From Flectobacillus sp049240685 (GTDB lineage Bacteria > Bacteroidota > Bacteroidia > Cytophagales > Spirosomataceae), in contig NZ_JBMLSD010000456.1 of NCBI RefSeq assembly GCF_049240685.1, forward strand, positions 1 to 28,248: a stretch of 28,248 bases of DNA, in the 5' to 3' direction. Every line of letters begins with the position of its first letter. Position 1 is the stretch's first letter. Made by a program: the position numbers and the translations under genes. Below are positions 15,863 through 23,476 of the stretch, one piece after another. The notes under the pieces were generated by a model, which saw only the letters and a program-made list of their open reading frames with translations, was not told where the DNA came from and ran no database searches.

Positions 15863-16168
15863 CTACACTTTGAGAACTTTCCGTATAAATTTTGCTACAA
15901 TGCTGATCCACGATTTTTCTTTTTTATCTACTTCTACAACTGTACATTCTTTGTTAGTGTAGTAGTACCGTTTGCCTTTGTTTTTCAGCTTGGTTCTTTC
16001 ACCTAGTCGGATGGTGTCAAAAGTGCAGTCGGGAACGTGAATAACCTTTGCTGTATCAGATAAATAGATTGTCGTTGGGGTTTTGGGTTTTGCTTGACTT
16101 TCTGAAGCCATAAATAAGAGTCCCACACAAGAGAGTAGAACCAATAAGAAAGATTTTAACCATTTCAT
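15863..16168 (-). CDS. Small exported protein at the end of the lysis module
   Basis: 101 residues: an N-terminal signal (MKWLKSFLLVLLSCVGLLF), which could be cleaved after SESQA (residue 26) or act as a lipoprotein signal at LLSC. The mature part has a Cys-containing beta-like region (HVPDCTFDTIRLGERT, YYYTNKECTVVEV) and an amphipathic basic C-terminus. It is the last gene of the late operon, just after two small membrane proteins and the peptidoglycan hydrolase. Position and export would suit an outer-membrane-disrupting (spanin-like) role, which is inference; the two cysteines suggest a disulfide. Confidence 0.7.
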   Translation of the reverse strand: MKWLKSFLLVLLSCVGLLFMASESQAKPKTPTTIYLSDTAKVIHVPDCTFDTIRLGERTKLKNKGKRYYYTNKECTVVEVDKKEKSWISIVAKFIRKVLKV

Positions 16169-16180
16169 TTGATTAGGGGT

Positions 16181-16438
16181 TTATTGAGGGTTTTTTTCAT
16201 TAGTTAGTAATCCATTTGACACAATACCAAGCCCTAAAGAAATCAGAGTTGTATCATTTTGGATAATGCCTTTATAAACTACTGGACTTGCAAATAATAC
16301 TGAGACAATAGAGGTAAGAGGGCTTTTGAAAGTATTTTGAGCACCTTCAGTAAGTCCAGAAAACAGCCCTTTTCTTTGCTTTAAGAGTTCTATTTCTTTT
16401 CTCAGTTCTTCGAGTTCCTTACTATTGTCATTTCTCAT
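16181..16438 (-). CDS. Small membrane protein, holin candidate
   Basis: 85 residues: an N-terminal charged coiled coil (KELEELRKEIELLKQRKG) followed by two hydrophobic stretches, about 40-56 (SIVSVLFASPVVYKG) and 62-78 (TTLISLGLGIVSNGLL), and a short polar tail. Size and two-span layout fit a holin or holin partner. It lies 4 bp after the preceding small membrane gene and 12 bp before the exported protein gene, within the presumed lysis cassette. No family recognised. Confidence 0.68.
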   Translation of the reverse strand: MRNDNSKELEELRKEIELLKQRKGLFSGLTEGAQNTFKSPLTSIVSVLFASPVVYKGIIQNDTTLISLGLGIVSNGLLTNEKNPQ

Positions 16439-16442
16439 TTTC

Positions 16443-16676
16443 CTAAGTCTTTATTTGCTTTACGATAGTTGCAACTTCAGTTACAATGTGCTGTATGTCA
16501 TCAACCTTTTTTTTGAGGTCATCATCATACTTGTCTTTACGGTTTAAGCGGGATTCTAACTCGCTTAGTTTTGCCTCTGCTTTGATAATTCTATTGTTTT
16601 GGGCTATGTATAAGCCAATAACAGAACACAATGAAACGGCTATGTTTAGAAGTGGAGAGAAAGAGGTTATATCCAT
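16443..16676 (-). CDS. Small membrane protein with coiled coil, holin/antiholin candidate
   Basis: 77 residues: one N-terminal membrane span (LLNIAVSLCSVIGLYIAQ, about 9-26) and then a heptad-rich coiled coil to the C-terminus (about 30-75). The ATG directly abuts the stop codon of the hydrolase gene (TAAATG), which implies translational coupling with it. N-span plus cytoplasmic or periplasmic coil is common in phage lysis and DUF-type membrane proteins; the specific role is inferred from position. Confidence 0.7.
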   Translation of the reverse strand: MDITSFSPLLNIAVSLCSVIGLYIAQNNRIIKAEAKLSELESRLNRKDKYDDDLKKKVDDIQHIVTEVATIVKQIKT

Positions 16677-17168
16677 TTATGAGAGCATATTCCAAGCGGT
16701 GTCGTACTGTTCTTTTGAAATCTTGTATTTACTTTCCCAGATTCCCATATAGTACACTACTTTTCGCATGGTTTCTTTGTCAAAGGTTAGAACTGCATTT
16801 TTATCTATTTTGGAATTGCTAGATACATAGTTGGCGTAGTTGCCTGTATTAGCTTGTGCCCAAACACTTACAATTTTATTGATAGTGTTTACCCCTCTGT
16901 TTATCTTGCCAGAAAGGTCTTTTAGTGAAGCTCTGATTCCATATTCGATACTGGAAAAAATGGCGTGCCCCTGTTCGTCGTATCCGACTGTTCCTTGCCA
17001 GTCGGTTGAGCCTCCCTTTTTGATGTTCAGAGGGTTTTTGTTCCGTTGCCCTCTTACTGTTGTGTCGATAGGTTGCATAGTGGTTGGTAGGTCGTTTGCG
17101 TTGCTTTTAAAAACTGTGTAGTACAGGATTAAGAGTACTAGCACAATCACAATGATTTTTTGATTCAT
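16677..17168 (-). CDS. Membrane-anchored peptidoglycan hydrolase / structural P5-like lytic protein
   Basis: 163 residues from ATG 17168 (MNQKIIVIV), chosen over the longer start at 17201, which would overlap the previous gene by 26 bp. One N-terminal span (about 3-19), then the hallmark RGQRNKNPLNIKKG, which many phage proteins annotated as P5-like lytic structural proteins share, followed by GYDEQGHAIFSSIEYGIRA and SVWAQANTGNYANYVS, typical of this lysozyme-like fold. The enzyme would cut the glycan strands during entry or release. The N-terminal anchor is compatible with either a virion-membrane enzyme or a signal-anchored endolysin. Confidence 0.82.
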   Translation of the reverse strand: MNQKIIVIVLVLLILYYTVFKSNANDLPTTMQPIDTTVRGQRNKNPLNIKKGGSTDWQGTVGYDEQGHAIFSSIEYGIRASLKDLSGKINRGVNTINKIVSVWAQANTGNYANYVSSNSKIDKNAVLTFDKETMRKVVYYMGIWESKYKISKEQYDTAWNMLS

Positions 17169-17175
17169 AACAAGG

Positions 17176-17556
17176 TTATTTAATCCACCTGAAGCCACCA
17201 AAGAGTCTTAAAGCTAGATACATGATGTAGTGCTTAATTTTAGCTTTAGGGTCTGTTTGATTAGCTATTAATAGAAAAGTGTCATCGGCTATTTTTCGGG
17301 CTTCCCTGTTTGAGTAATTAAACCCTAGTATTCTGTTTTCATAAAGGAAGTCATGCAAAAGTGTTGCTCGGTTGTACTTTCCAATAGGCGGAACAAACCA
17401 CCAAAGTATTTGCGGTGAACTTGCAAAATCTGTGATATAACCCTGTGGTATTATGATTGTTCCGTATTGCGATACCTTGAAACGTACAGGTTTTTCGAGC
17501 CTCCAAAGGTCTGATTTCTCTACGTTTTCAAGATATCGTACAACAATGTCATTCAT
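17176..17556 (-). CDS. DUF1353-family phage protein
   Basis: 126 residues with the family signature: IIPQGYITDFASSPQILWW, followed by KYNRATLLHDFLYE and a later DDTFLLIA...IMYLALRLFGG. DUF1353 proteins are frequent in phages near lysis or late genes, with no firmly known function; the conserved His-Asp pair (LLHDFLY) and the Asp of TDF suggest a metal-dependent activity. It lies between a 128-residue unknown and the lytic protein gene, with 2-bp and 7-bp gaps, in the late operon. Confidence 0.87.
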   Translation of the reverse strand: MNDIVVRYLENVEKSDLWRLEKPVRFKVSQYGTIIIPQGYITDFASSPQILWWFVPPIGKYNRATLLHDFLYENRILGFNYSNREARKIADDTFLLIANQTDPKAKIKHYIMYLALRLFGGFRWIK

Positions 17557-17558
17557 GA

Positions 17559-17945
17559 CTAGGCAATATCTGATACCTGAAGGGAGAAACCAGACAAAGA
17601 GCCTTCGAACTGGAATGAAAAAAGAGCAGTATTGATTTGCTGAAGTAGTTCGGGTTCATTACTAATTCTGTATTGCTCAATAAGCAGATACATTGCATAA
17701 GGAATGATTTTGCGGTCTGAATGATACAAAACAGGTGTTGCAAAATCTAATTCAATTTCTTCAGTACGGTTTCCTACTTCGTCGGGCACTTCGACTGTTT
17801 TTAGGTACTTATCTGCTAAAATTTCGTATGAGATTTCACAAAGTTTTTGTCCTTCCAGTTCGAACATATCACGGGTTAAACCAAAACGCATTTGTGTAGG
17901 AATAACCGTTACAGGGTATTTAGTGGTAATTAAAGCCTTCTTCAT
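17559..17945 (-). CDS. Late-operon protein of unknown function
   Basis: 128 residues, soluble, without signal or membrane span. Beta-strand-like N-terminus (KYPVTVIPTQMRFGLTRDMFELEG), a middle acidic segment (EVGNRTEEIELDF), and a helical region followed by a C-terminal strand pattern (FSFQFEGSLSGFSLQV). It sits between the spike-like gene and the DUF1353 gene with gaps of 20 and 2 bp. A small virion or assembly protein would fit the position; no family recognised. Confidence 0.75.
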   Translation of the reverse strand: MKKALITTKYPVTVIPTQMRFGLTRDMFELEGQKLCEISYEILADKYLKTVEVPDEVGNRTEEIELDFATPVLYHSDRKIIPYAMYLLIEQYRISNEPELLQQINTALFSFQFEGSLSGFSLQVSDIA

Positions 17946-17965
17946 TGTTTTGTTGGCGGTTAGGG

Positions 17966-19633
17966 TTAATACTCAAATTTTGGAGTCACTGCATAGGTTA
18001 GACTTTTACCCAGTGGCGCACTAAAAACTAAAGCGTTATCAGTGTTTGCCAAACACGATGCAGACGGTTGGGAGGTAATAGCGCAACCACTGGAATCTAC
18101 AATTTCAAAATCAAAATCGAAATTGAAACGAATGTTTCTGGTGATGCTTGCACCTGTTCCGTCTATTGTGAAGTGTTGACGTGATATTGAACATAATAAA
18201 GACTCTGGTGCGACGAAGGCAGAACGGTTTATATCTGCAATCGTGGGAATCTGATTAGGATTTTTCCCTGAAAGTCCTGTGGTAGTAAGCGCTTGAGTTT
18301 CTGCATCTGTTAAGCGTGAATTCCATATTGCGAAATGAGCAATAATCGTTGTAACACCTCCAGACAAATCAATTCTATTCAAATTTGATGGTACTTGAAC
18401 ATCATTGTCCGAAAAGTCAGCAGTATTATTAACGAATGACTTTGTATTGGTAGCAGAAACGGCTATTGCATGACTGAAAAATGAGCCAAATGGTGCATTA
18501 TTCACATTCATGTATGAATATGTTTGCACTCCATTTTTCATTACCTCAGGGTATATTCGAGGTGAATTTTGATGGTCAGTTAGCTTACAATAGTTATTTC
18601 CACCTGCTGTGTCATCTCCAGAAATTCTATAATAATCGGTGAAAGTATTTCTTACTTTCGCCTTAAGTGCAGAATATAATACTGTGAATTCACTCAGGTT
18701 TCCAACAGCCTTTTGGAAGTTTGTTCCAGTTAGATTAATAGCGTCTGCTCCTCTTGTTTGTACTGTTGTAGTATTCACAATAGGGGATGTTGAGAATGCT
18801 CCTAGCTCGATTTGTCCGTTGAAAACATATACACCTGAAACCCCGTCTCCTGTATACTGAATATTCTTGTTATCGTCAAGCAATAGTAGGTTGATGCCTG
18901 TATTACCCGCTACAGAAACTGTCTGTGTTACAGTAACAATGTAATATCCTAGAGAAGTCCTTTCAATTGTTGCAGATTCACAATTGAATGTTTGAACAAT
19001 ACTACCAGTTAGGAGGTCAACGTTTACAGCTGGGTTTATTCCTCCGTACACAGATGCACCCGATAGCTGAACTTGTACATATCTTTTTTCGGCCATCATG
19101 ACTGCAATTGAACTAGAATACTTCTGTCCAACTGTTGCTACTATATCTCCTCTACTAATTTGGTGTGAAAGGTTCGCTGTTGTATCCTCTACTAATTTTT
19201 GAGATGGGAGACCATCAGGAGCAAGAACATTGGCATCTATCACGATATTAGAACGAACCTTTCCCCATTCGGTTCTAGAAAAGCTATTCGAATAGGTAAA
19301 TAGGTTAGCTCGAGATTCTTCTCTAAGCAACCCTAAACATTTTTTTGTCAAGGGGTCGTGAGTGAATCGGGGTTGATTGCCTTTTGCAGTTCGTAATACG
19401 CCTTGCTTGTCAATGTAGGTAGCAATGTCACCTCCTGAACGAGTGAAAGTTAATCTCGGATCCCAAAAGCGACTATTGGCGAAATCTAATGCAAAAACAG
19501 GTCTTGTAGAAGGTCTTGACGTTGCTTGACCTTGAGATACAGAAACGGCACTTTGTGCAGATGCAAGGGCTTGTGCAGCCGCTTGATTTACTGCATCAAG
19601 TTGTGATTGAATATTGATACGTTTTCTAATCAT
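17966..19633 (-). CDS. Spike/fibre-like receptor-binding protein
   Basis: 555 residues, the largest product of the element. Residues 1-45 are a helical Ala/Gln/Ser-rich attachment segment. Residues 46-115 hold the pattern FALDFANSRFWDPRLTFTRS and RFTHDPLTKKCLGLLREESR, common in phage spike and tail-tip proteins. Residues 115-300 resemble the head-spike-fibre carbohydrate-binding domain (APDGLPSQKLVEDT, YTGDGVSGVYVFNGQIELGA). Residues 310-460 look like a LamG/concanavalin-like domain (FAIWNSRLTDAETQALT). The ATG overlaps the previous stop (ATGA), consistent with a spike built on the 108-residue protein next to it. Binding to cell-surface glycan is the expected role. Confidence 0.83.
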   Translation of the reverse strand: MIRKRINIQSQLDAVNQAAAQALASAQSAVSVSQGQATSRPSTRPVFALDFANSRFWDPRLTFTRSGGDIATYIDKQGVLRTAKGNQPRFTHDPLTKKCLGLLREESRANLFTYSNSFSRTEWGKVRSNIVIDANVLAPDGLPSQKLVEDTTANLSHQISRGDIVATVGQKYSSSIAVMMAEKRYVQVQLSGASVYGGINPAVNVDLLTGSIVQTFNCESATIERTSLGYYIVTVTQTVSVAGNTGINLLLLDDNKNIQYTGDGVSGVYVFNGQIELGAFSTSPIVNTTTVQTRGADAINLTGTNFQKAVGNLSEFTVLYSALKAKVRNTFTDYYRISGDDTAGGNNYCKLTDHQNSPRIYPEVMKNGVQTYSYMNVNNAPFGSFFSHAIAVSATNTKSFVNNTADFSDNDVQVPSNLNRIDLSGGVTTIIAHFAIWNSRLTDAETQALTTTGLSGKNPNQIPTIADINRSAFVAPESLLCSISRQHFTIDGTGASITRNIRFNFDFDFEIVDSSGCAITSQPSASCLANTDNALVFSAPLGKSLTYAVTPKFEY

Positions 19634-19956
19634 GGGAATGATAATACTTTTGGAGTTGCATAACCTTTTGTAACCTGTACTTTACTTTGTCCTGCACCTA
19701 CTTGGAAGGTGATAACAAAAGTATCTTCTACACGCAAAATTGGATTGGTAGAACCGTTGGGAGGGAAAGAAACGGCATCACCTTTTGCAAGGGTATATTT
19801 TACATTTTCATCACCGCCTTTGATTGCGATATATGCCGTATTGTCCCCTGTATTTTCGAAATCAATAGCCATACAGTGGCTAGATACATCCTGTGGGTTT
19901 TTGGTCACTAACTCGGTAGTGTGTTTTAGCCCAAAGCCTAAAAAATCGTTTGTCAT
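19630..19956 (-). CDS. Small beta-rich protein, vertex/penton candidate
   Basis: 108 residues with no membrane span. The sequence alternates in short strands (CMAIDFENTGDNTAYIAIKG, VKYTLAKGDAVSFPPNG, TFVITFQVGAGQSKVQVTKG), the look of a single jelly-roll or similar beta sandwich. Its stop overlaps the start of the spike-like gene by 4 bp (ATGA), and a small jelly-roll protein encoded next to a spike is the usual pair at the vertex of tailless phages. The fold is judged by eye only. It could instead be a minor structural or adaptor protein. Confidence 0.72.
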   Translation of the reverse strand: MTNDFLGFGLKHTTELVTKNPQDVSSHCMAIDFENTGDNTAYIAIKGGDENVKYTLAKGDAVSFPPNGSTNPILRVEDTFVITFQVGAGQSKVQVTKGYATPKVLSFP

Positions 19957-19958
19957 GA

Positions 19959-20615
19959 TTAATATGTGATTAGGTCGTTTTTAACTACAAGTGCCTTTTT
20001 GGTAAGTACTACATACCAAGGAATTTCGATAACGGCATACGTGATGCCCTTGATTTGCTTATTGAAGTCTCCAAGATATTTACCTACTTCTTTACCTGCT
20101 GAATAAGTCCTGAGTACAATCCTAGAATCTTCAAGGTCAAAGGCTGTAGTTGGGTTTATTGAGGTCGTTTGTGCCCCTAATTTCAGGTTTCCACCTTTGG
20201 GGATTAATGGATTAGTATTCTTTGTACCTGATACCTTTGAGTAGAACAGATTCAACTTTTGGGGGGAGTCTTTGAATACTTTTCCAAGCCTTGAAATCAG
20301 GGTTTCAGAGTACAGTTTGTAATAGGCTTGTTGTACCCCTTGCCAGTCTGTAATTTTACCTGCTACGTCAAAAATCATATCTTCGTCATAGGTAGTAATC
20401 CAATCAGAAATAAGTGAAATGTTGAACGCTGAACGAAGTTGAGAGGCTAGATTATAATTAGGGTCTTCAATGATTTTATTCTCATTGTTAATCTGTGCGC
20501 TCTGTGCCAGTTCGTCTTTGATTAATAAGTATAAGAGAAGAAGCCCAAGCACGATAATTACCGTATAGTTGGGCTTTGTGGTTAGGTATTGGTTTTCGTT
20601 ATCAAGCATCTTCAA
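19959..20615 (-). CDS. Single-span membrane protein, late operon
   Basis: 218 residues: a short cytosolic tail, one N-terminal span (about 17-33, TVIIVLGLLLLYLLI), then a helical domain with SDWITTYDEDMIFDVAGKITDWQGVQQAYYKLY and a C-terminal part with ITYAVIEIPWYVVL. No family recognised. It overlaps the preceding 96-residue gene by 14 bp and is 2 bp from the next gene. Anchoring of a soluble domain to a virion membrane would fit the operon, but a host-membrane location is equally possible. Confidence 0.78.
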   Translation of the reverse strand: MKMLDNENQYLTTKPNYTVIIVLGLLLLYLLIKDELAQSAQINNENKIIEDPNYNLASQLRSAFNISLISDWITTYDEDMIFDVAGKITDWQGVQQAYYKLYSETLISRLGKVFKDSPQKLNLFYSKVSGTKNTNPLIPKGGNLKLGAQTTSINPTTAFDLEDSRIVLRTYSAGKEVGKYLGDFNKQIKGITYAVIEIPWYVVLTKKALVVKNDLITY

Positions 20616-20892
20616 ACACTTTTTTGAGTCTAGTGCCGATTGGGATTAAATCAAACATTCCCAGTTCGCCACGTTGGAATTTTGGCACTAAATCAGCGAT
20701 TTCAGACATAAACTTATCTGAAAACACTTTACGGATAAATGCAGGGTTTTTGTGCCCTAATTCGGTCATGTGCATTAGTACTACACAAGCTTTTTCAATG
20801 TTGGGATCTTCGTTTGTGCCTAATGCTTTTGATAGCATATCAGCAAATTCAAATACAATATCTTTAGGGTTTTTAGTGTTTGCAGTTTCCAT
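20602..20892 (-). CDS. Small soluble late protein, unknown
   Basis: 96 residues, mostly helical, no span: NPKDIVFEFADMLSKALGTN, CVVLMHMTELGHKNPAFIRKVF, and a C-terminal FDLIPIGTRLKKVFED. Starts 35 bp after the coiled-coil gene and overlaps the next gene by 14 bp, so the two are likely translated together. Function not recognised; a scaffold or assembly factor is possible. Confidence 0.72.
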   Translation of the reverse strand: METANTKNPKDIVFEFADMLSKALGTNEDPNIEKACVVLMHMTELGHKNPAFIRKVFSDKFMSEIADLVPKFQRGELGMFDLIPIGTRLKKVFEDA

Positions 20893-20927
20893 GTTATTTT
20901 ACAGTTTTAAGATTCCTTGTTTAGCTT

Positions 20928-21443
20928 TTATAAGTCTTTGAATGACTTAACAGTATTGGCAATTTTGGGTACTTTATCGGCTATTTCTGAGAGCCTATCT
21001 AAAGCAGATTTGTCATTTTCGGGGTCGTCGTCGGTTAGGTCATCATAAATGGCTTTTACCTCCTGTTTGAGTTGGTCTAACTCTTTTTTCATGTACTGCA
21101 TTTCAACCTTCATTTCTGCCTGTTGTTGTACAATTTGCAGTAAGGTTTGTAGAGAGTCTCCCATGTTGTTTGATGATTGATAGTTACTAGATTCTTTACC
21201 GCTACGAGGAACAACAAAGTTTTCAGAATCCTGTCCCTTTTCGTTTGTTGAGGCTTTACGATATTTGAGTACGTAATTACCTGCTGAAAGGTCATTGTAA
21301 CGGTCTCTAAGTGCTTGAATAGCGTCTTCCGTTGTTTCTCCTTCGTAGCTACCTTTTTTTACGCCTGAGTTGTTTTCTATACGCCAAATAGTAGCCTTTG
21401 AACTCCTCAACAATCTCTCTAATCTTTCAAAGTCTTTTTCCAT
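20928..21443 (-). CDS. Coiled-coil late protein, unknown
   Basis: 171 residues. The N-terminal 65 residues (ERLLRSSKATIWRIENNSG, DAIQALRDRYNDLSAGNYVLKY) look like a small DNA- or protein-binding alpha/beta domain; a polar linker follows; residues about 95-145 form a coiled coil (MKVEMQYMKKELDQLKQEVK), and the end is acidic to helical. No membrane span. It starts 22 bp downstream of a strong hairpin. Oligomeric scaffold or genome-associated protein are possibilities; I do not recognise the family. Confidence 0.75.
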   Translation of the reverse strand: MEKDFERLERLLRSSKATIWRIENNSGVKKGSYEGETTEDAIQALRDRYNDLSAGNYVLKYRKASTNEKGQDSENFVVPRSGKESSNYQSSNNMGDSLQTLLQIVQQQAEMKVEMQYMKKELDQLKQEVKAIYDDLTDDDPENDKSALDRLSEIADKVPKIANTVKSFKDL

Positions 21444-21464
21444 GATTTTAGAGCTTTATGGTTT

Positions 21465-21490
21465 AGGGCTTAGATTTAAGTCTAAGCCCT
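21465..21490. other. Strong hairpin between late genes
   Basis: AGGGCTTAGA / TCTAAGCCCT, a perfect 10-bp stem with a 6-nt loop, in the gap before the coiled-coil gene. No T run follows on the minus strand, so it is more likely an mRNA-processing or stabilising structure than a full terminator. Confidence 0.7.
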
Positions 21491-21496
21491 GAAACC

Positions 21497-21640
21497 TTAT
21501 TTTTTCATGCGTTCGACTTTCTCCTTTTTAGCGTATGCCTTGTTAACAAGTGATACTCTTTTTTCTTCGTCATCGAGTCGCTTGATTGCCTTTTCTGCTT
21601 GTTTAGCAGTCATTTTCTTAGTGATTTTGATACGTGCCAT
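21497..21640 (-). CDS. 47-residue basic protein
   Basis: A short gene between two hairpins: MARIKITKKMTAKQAEKAIK at the N-terminus and KKEKVERMKK at the end, about one third Lys/Arg, with helix-forming spacing. It has an ATG in the right register and no in-frame stop, and fits neatly between the 198-residue and coiled-coil genes. A DNA-neutralising or capsid-interior peptide is plausible for so basic a late protein; not proven. Confidence 0.6.
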   Translation of the reverse strand: MARIKITKKMTAKQAEKAIKRLDDEEKRVSLVNKAYAKKEKVERMKK

Positions 21641-21671
21641 TTGTCAGCTTTTTATAAGTGATTGTTTGAAA

Positions 21672-21694
21672 AGTAGGGGACTTTTACCCCTACT
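21672..21694 (-). other. Hairpin after the 198-residue gene, weak terminator or attenuator
   Basis: AGTAGGGG / CCCCTACT, an 8-bp GC-rich stem with a 7-nt loop, followed by TTTTC on the minus strand, 12 bp past the stop of the 198-residue gene. The short T run suggests partial termination, which would raise the dose of upstream genes over downstream ones. Confidence 0.65.
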
Positions 21695-21705
21695 AAAGTT
21701 TTTTA

Positions 21706-22302
21706 CTAGCCACGACGTTTCTTTTTCTTCTTACCCCCTTCATCCATATTGTTATAGAGCCAAACACCGCCAATAATAATACCTGCAGCAATAGCCAAAG
21801 AGGTTAACGGGTTTTGTGTGAAAAACTCCGAAATACTGGCAAGGATGCCTGACGCTGTAGCTTTTACAGGAGGTGTGTAAATGCTGTCAGTAGTACCATT
21901 TGCAAATGGGTTTGTCGTGATACCATCACCGAACAATGAGAATACAGGTGTGTTTCCTGATGGGTTGGTCAATGCCTTTAAGCGTCCCCCTGCATCATTA
22001 GTGATATTTACGTCTGGGATTAATCCATCGGCATTGCTCACAAAGTCAGGTTGTGCCACATCCAAAAAGCCCGAATAATCTACTTTAGGGTCAATTTTGG
22101 TATCACCTGTAGAAGTATGAAGTGAAGCCCAAGAACGAGTTTTGTACATCCAAACACGATTTGCACCACTTGTTTCTACTTGTAAGAAAAATCTGTTGCC
22201 TGCGTCATCTTGACCAACAAACAAGTTACTGTATCCGTTTTGCCCGTTTTGAGCACCGCCATTGATTAAGATTTTGACTTTTTTATCTGAAGAATAAGCC
22301 AT
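21706..22302 (-). CDS. Late structural-type protein with C-terminal membrane anchor
   Basis: 198 residues. The first 130 residues are polar and strand-like (KVKILINGGAQNG, GNRFFLQVETSGANRVWMYK, TPVFSLFGDGITTNPFANG); one span lies at about 166-183 (TSLAIAAGIIIGGVWLY), then a very basic tail KKKKKRRG. It is followed by two hairpins that could give it a separate, stable transcript end, as for an abundant product. A membrane-anchored coat or membrane-associated virion protein would fit. It is too short for a double jelly-roll capsid protein. Family not recognised. Confidence 0.77.
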   Translation of the reverse strand: MAYSSDKKVKILINGGAQNGQNGYSNLFVGQDDAGNRFFLQVETSGANRVWMYKTRSWASLHTSTGDTKIDPKVDYSGFLDVAQPDFVSNADGLIPDVNITNDAGGRLKALTNPSGNTPVFSLFGDGITTNPFANGTTDSIYTPPVKATASGILASISEFFTQNPLTSLAIAAGIIIGGVWLYNNMDEGGKKKKKRRG

Positions 22303-22347
22303 TTTATTAGTGGGTTGTTAAAAAGTTTGAAAAGTTTTGAAAGAGGT

Positions 22348-22980
22348 TTATTTTTTGCCTTTAGTGGTCTTTTCGGACGGTTTAAAGTATAAATACAGGA
22401 TTATGAGAAATAGCAGGATTAAGACCAATGTTTCTACCGATAAGCCAAACGGTAAACTGGATACGTTGACTTTTGGCGGTGTAACGTCGACGCCTGTACC
22501 TTCTAAGATTTTACCCGTTGCTGGATCAATCTTGTAATTAGTATATCCATCCGTTGACACTGCTTTATAGTCAGAAAGGTTAGGGATATTGATTTGACTA
22601 TTTAGCGAATTACCACCAATCCCGAATATTTTTGCCAGACTTTCAGCAATTGGTAAAACAGCACCCGAAATCTTTTGAACATCCTCTACTGTTTTATAGA
22701 GTTTTGACTGTCCAGTTTGTCCGTTGGCATCTTTTACTGTTCGTGTTGTTAGGTAATTTTCAATGCTCGAAACCTGAGTTGCATTGTAACCTTGCTTTTT
22801 GTAGTAGTCTAAGATTTGGGTTGTTGAATACCCTTTATCTTTCATCGTGTCAGCCTTTGCAATTTCAAGTACATAGACACGGTTATTTTTGTCAAGTCCT
22901 TGAATATCGGTATAGGATAAGCCGTATTCCTTTTGCAAAGTGGCATAATACACGGGTAATCGTTGTTCGATATAAGCCAT
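22348..22980 (-). CDS. Late protein with C-terminal membrane anchor
   Basis: 210 residues: a helical N-terminal region with repeated YxxT/Q patterns (LPVYYATLQKEYGLSYTDIQ, YSTTQILDYYKKQGYNATQV), a polar middle, and one C-terminal span (about 181-199, VLILLFLIILYLYF) ending in a Lys-rich tail. No catalytic motif or family recognised. It starts 1 bp past the stop of the LEA-like protein gene. Like its neighbours it is a soluble domain on a single anchor, the recurring design of this operon. Confidence 0.77.
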   Translation of the reverse strand: MAYIEQRLPVYYATLQKEYGLSYTDIQGLDKNNRVYVLEIAKADTMKDKGYSTTQILDYYKKQGYNATQVSSIENYLTTRTVKDANGQTGQSKLYKTVEDVQKISGAVLPIAESLAKIFGIGGNSLNSQINIPNLSDYKAVSTDGYTNYKIDPATGKILEGTGVDVTPPKVNVSSLPFGLSVETLVLILLFLIILYLYFKPSEKTTKGKK

Positions 22981-22981
22981 C

Positions 22982-23476
22982 TTATTTTAAGAATGATAGA
23001 TTTGGAATGGTTAGGTTTGCGGAACTCTCGACACCAATTGTAAAACCTTCAGCGTTGATATTTCCTTTTAAATCGAATGTTACTGTACGCTTTGAAAATT
23101 GGTCAATGAAATCGGGAATAGCCGTTAAAATGTCAAGCACTCCAATTGTGCAGGGCACTTTTAAGATGGTTTTGTTTAGAGATTGTATCACTACACTTTC
23201 ATTCAAAAAGCCTGAACCAATTGTTGAGCCTTTTAACAATACATCAAACTGGATTAGCCGTAACCAAATACCCGTATTTGTCGGATTAGTAATTTCAACT
23301 GGTTGCAACCATGTCAGTTTAAAGTTGCTGAAATTGAAACTAATACTTTCAGGGGTCATGATTTTATACGTTAGCTTAGTAGCTGTACTAATCTTGGAGT
23401 ATAAGAAAATACCAACTGTTACAAAGACCCCGAACACTAGCCAAATGAAACCCCTTCTACTTTTGTTTTCTTCCAT
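22982..23476 (-). CDS. Membrane-anchored LEA-type beta-sandwich protein
   Basis: 164 residues: a basic start, one span at about 9-27 (FIWLVFGVFVTVGIFLYSKI), then a domain with PESISFNFSNFKLTW, VEITNPTNTGIWLRLIQFDVL, SVVIQSLNKTILKVP and RTVTFDLKGNINAEG. The order 'asn-pro-x-asn' followed by fatty strands, a start-of-strand GxxxG and a last TFDLKGxI strand is that of the LEA-2/WHy fold, seen on cell-envelope proteins. Here it would project from a membrane. The start overlaps the HExxE gene by 20 bp. Fold by eye; role unknown. Confidence 0.76.
   Translation of the reverse strand: MEENKSRRGFIWLVFGVFVTVGIFLYSKISTATKLTYKIMTPESISFNFSNFKLTWLQPVEITNPTNTGIWLRLIQFDVLLKGSTIGSGFLNESVVIQSLNKTILKVPCTIGVLDILTAIPDFIDQFSKRTVTFDLKGNINAEGFTIGVESSANLTIPNLSFLK

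Noticed and set aside
15774..15962. Plus-strand frame across the bidirectional terminator
   Set aside because: It runs through the terminator and antisense to the exported protein gene; no motif and no start context.
17966..19633. Tail fibre, implying a tailed phage
   Set aside because: The domain types occur on head spikes and fibres of any phage, and no terminase, portal, tape measure, tube or baseplate gene accompanies it.
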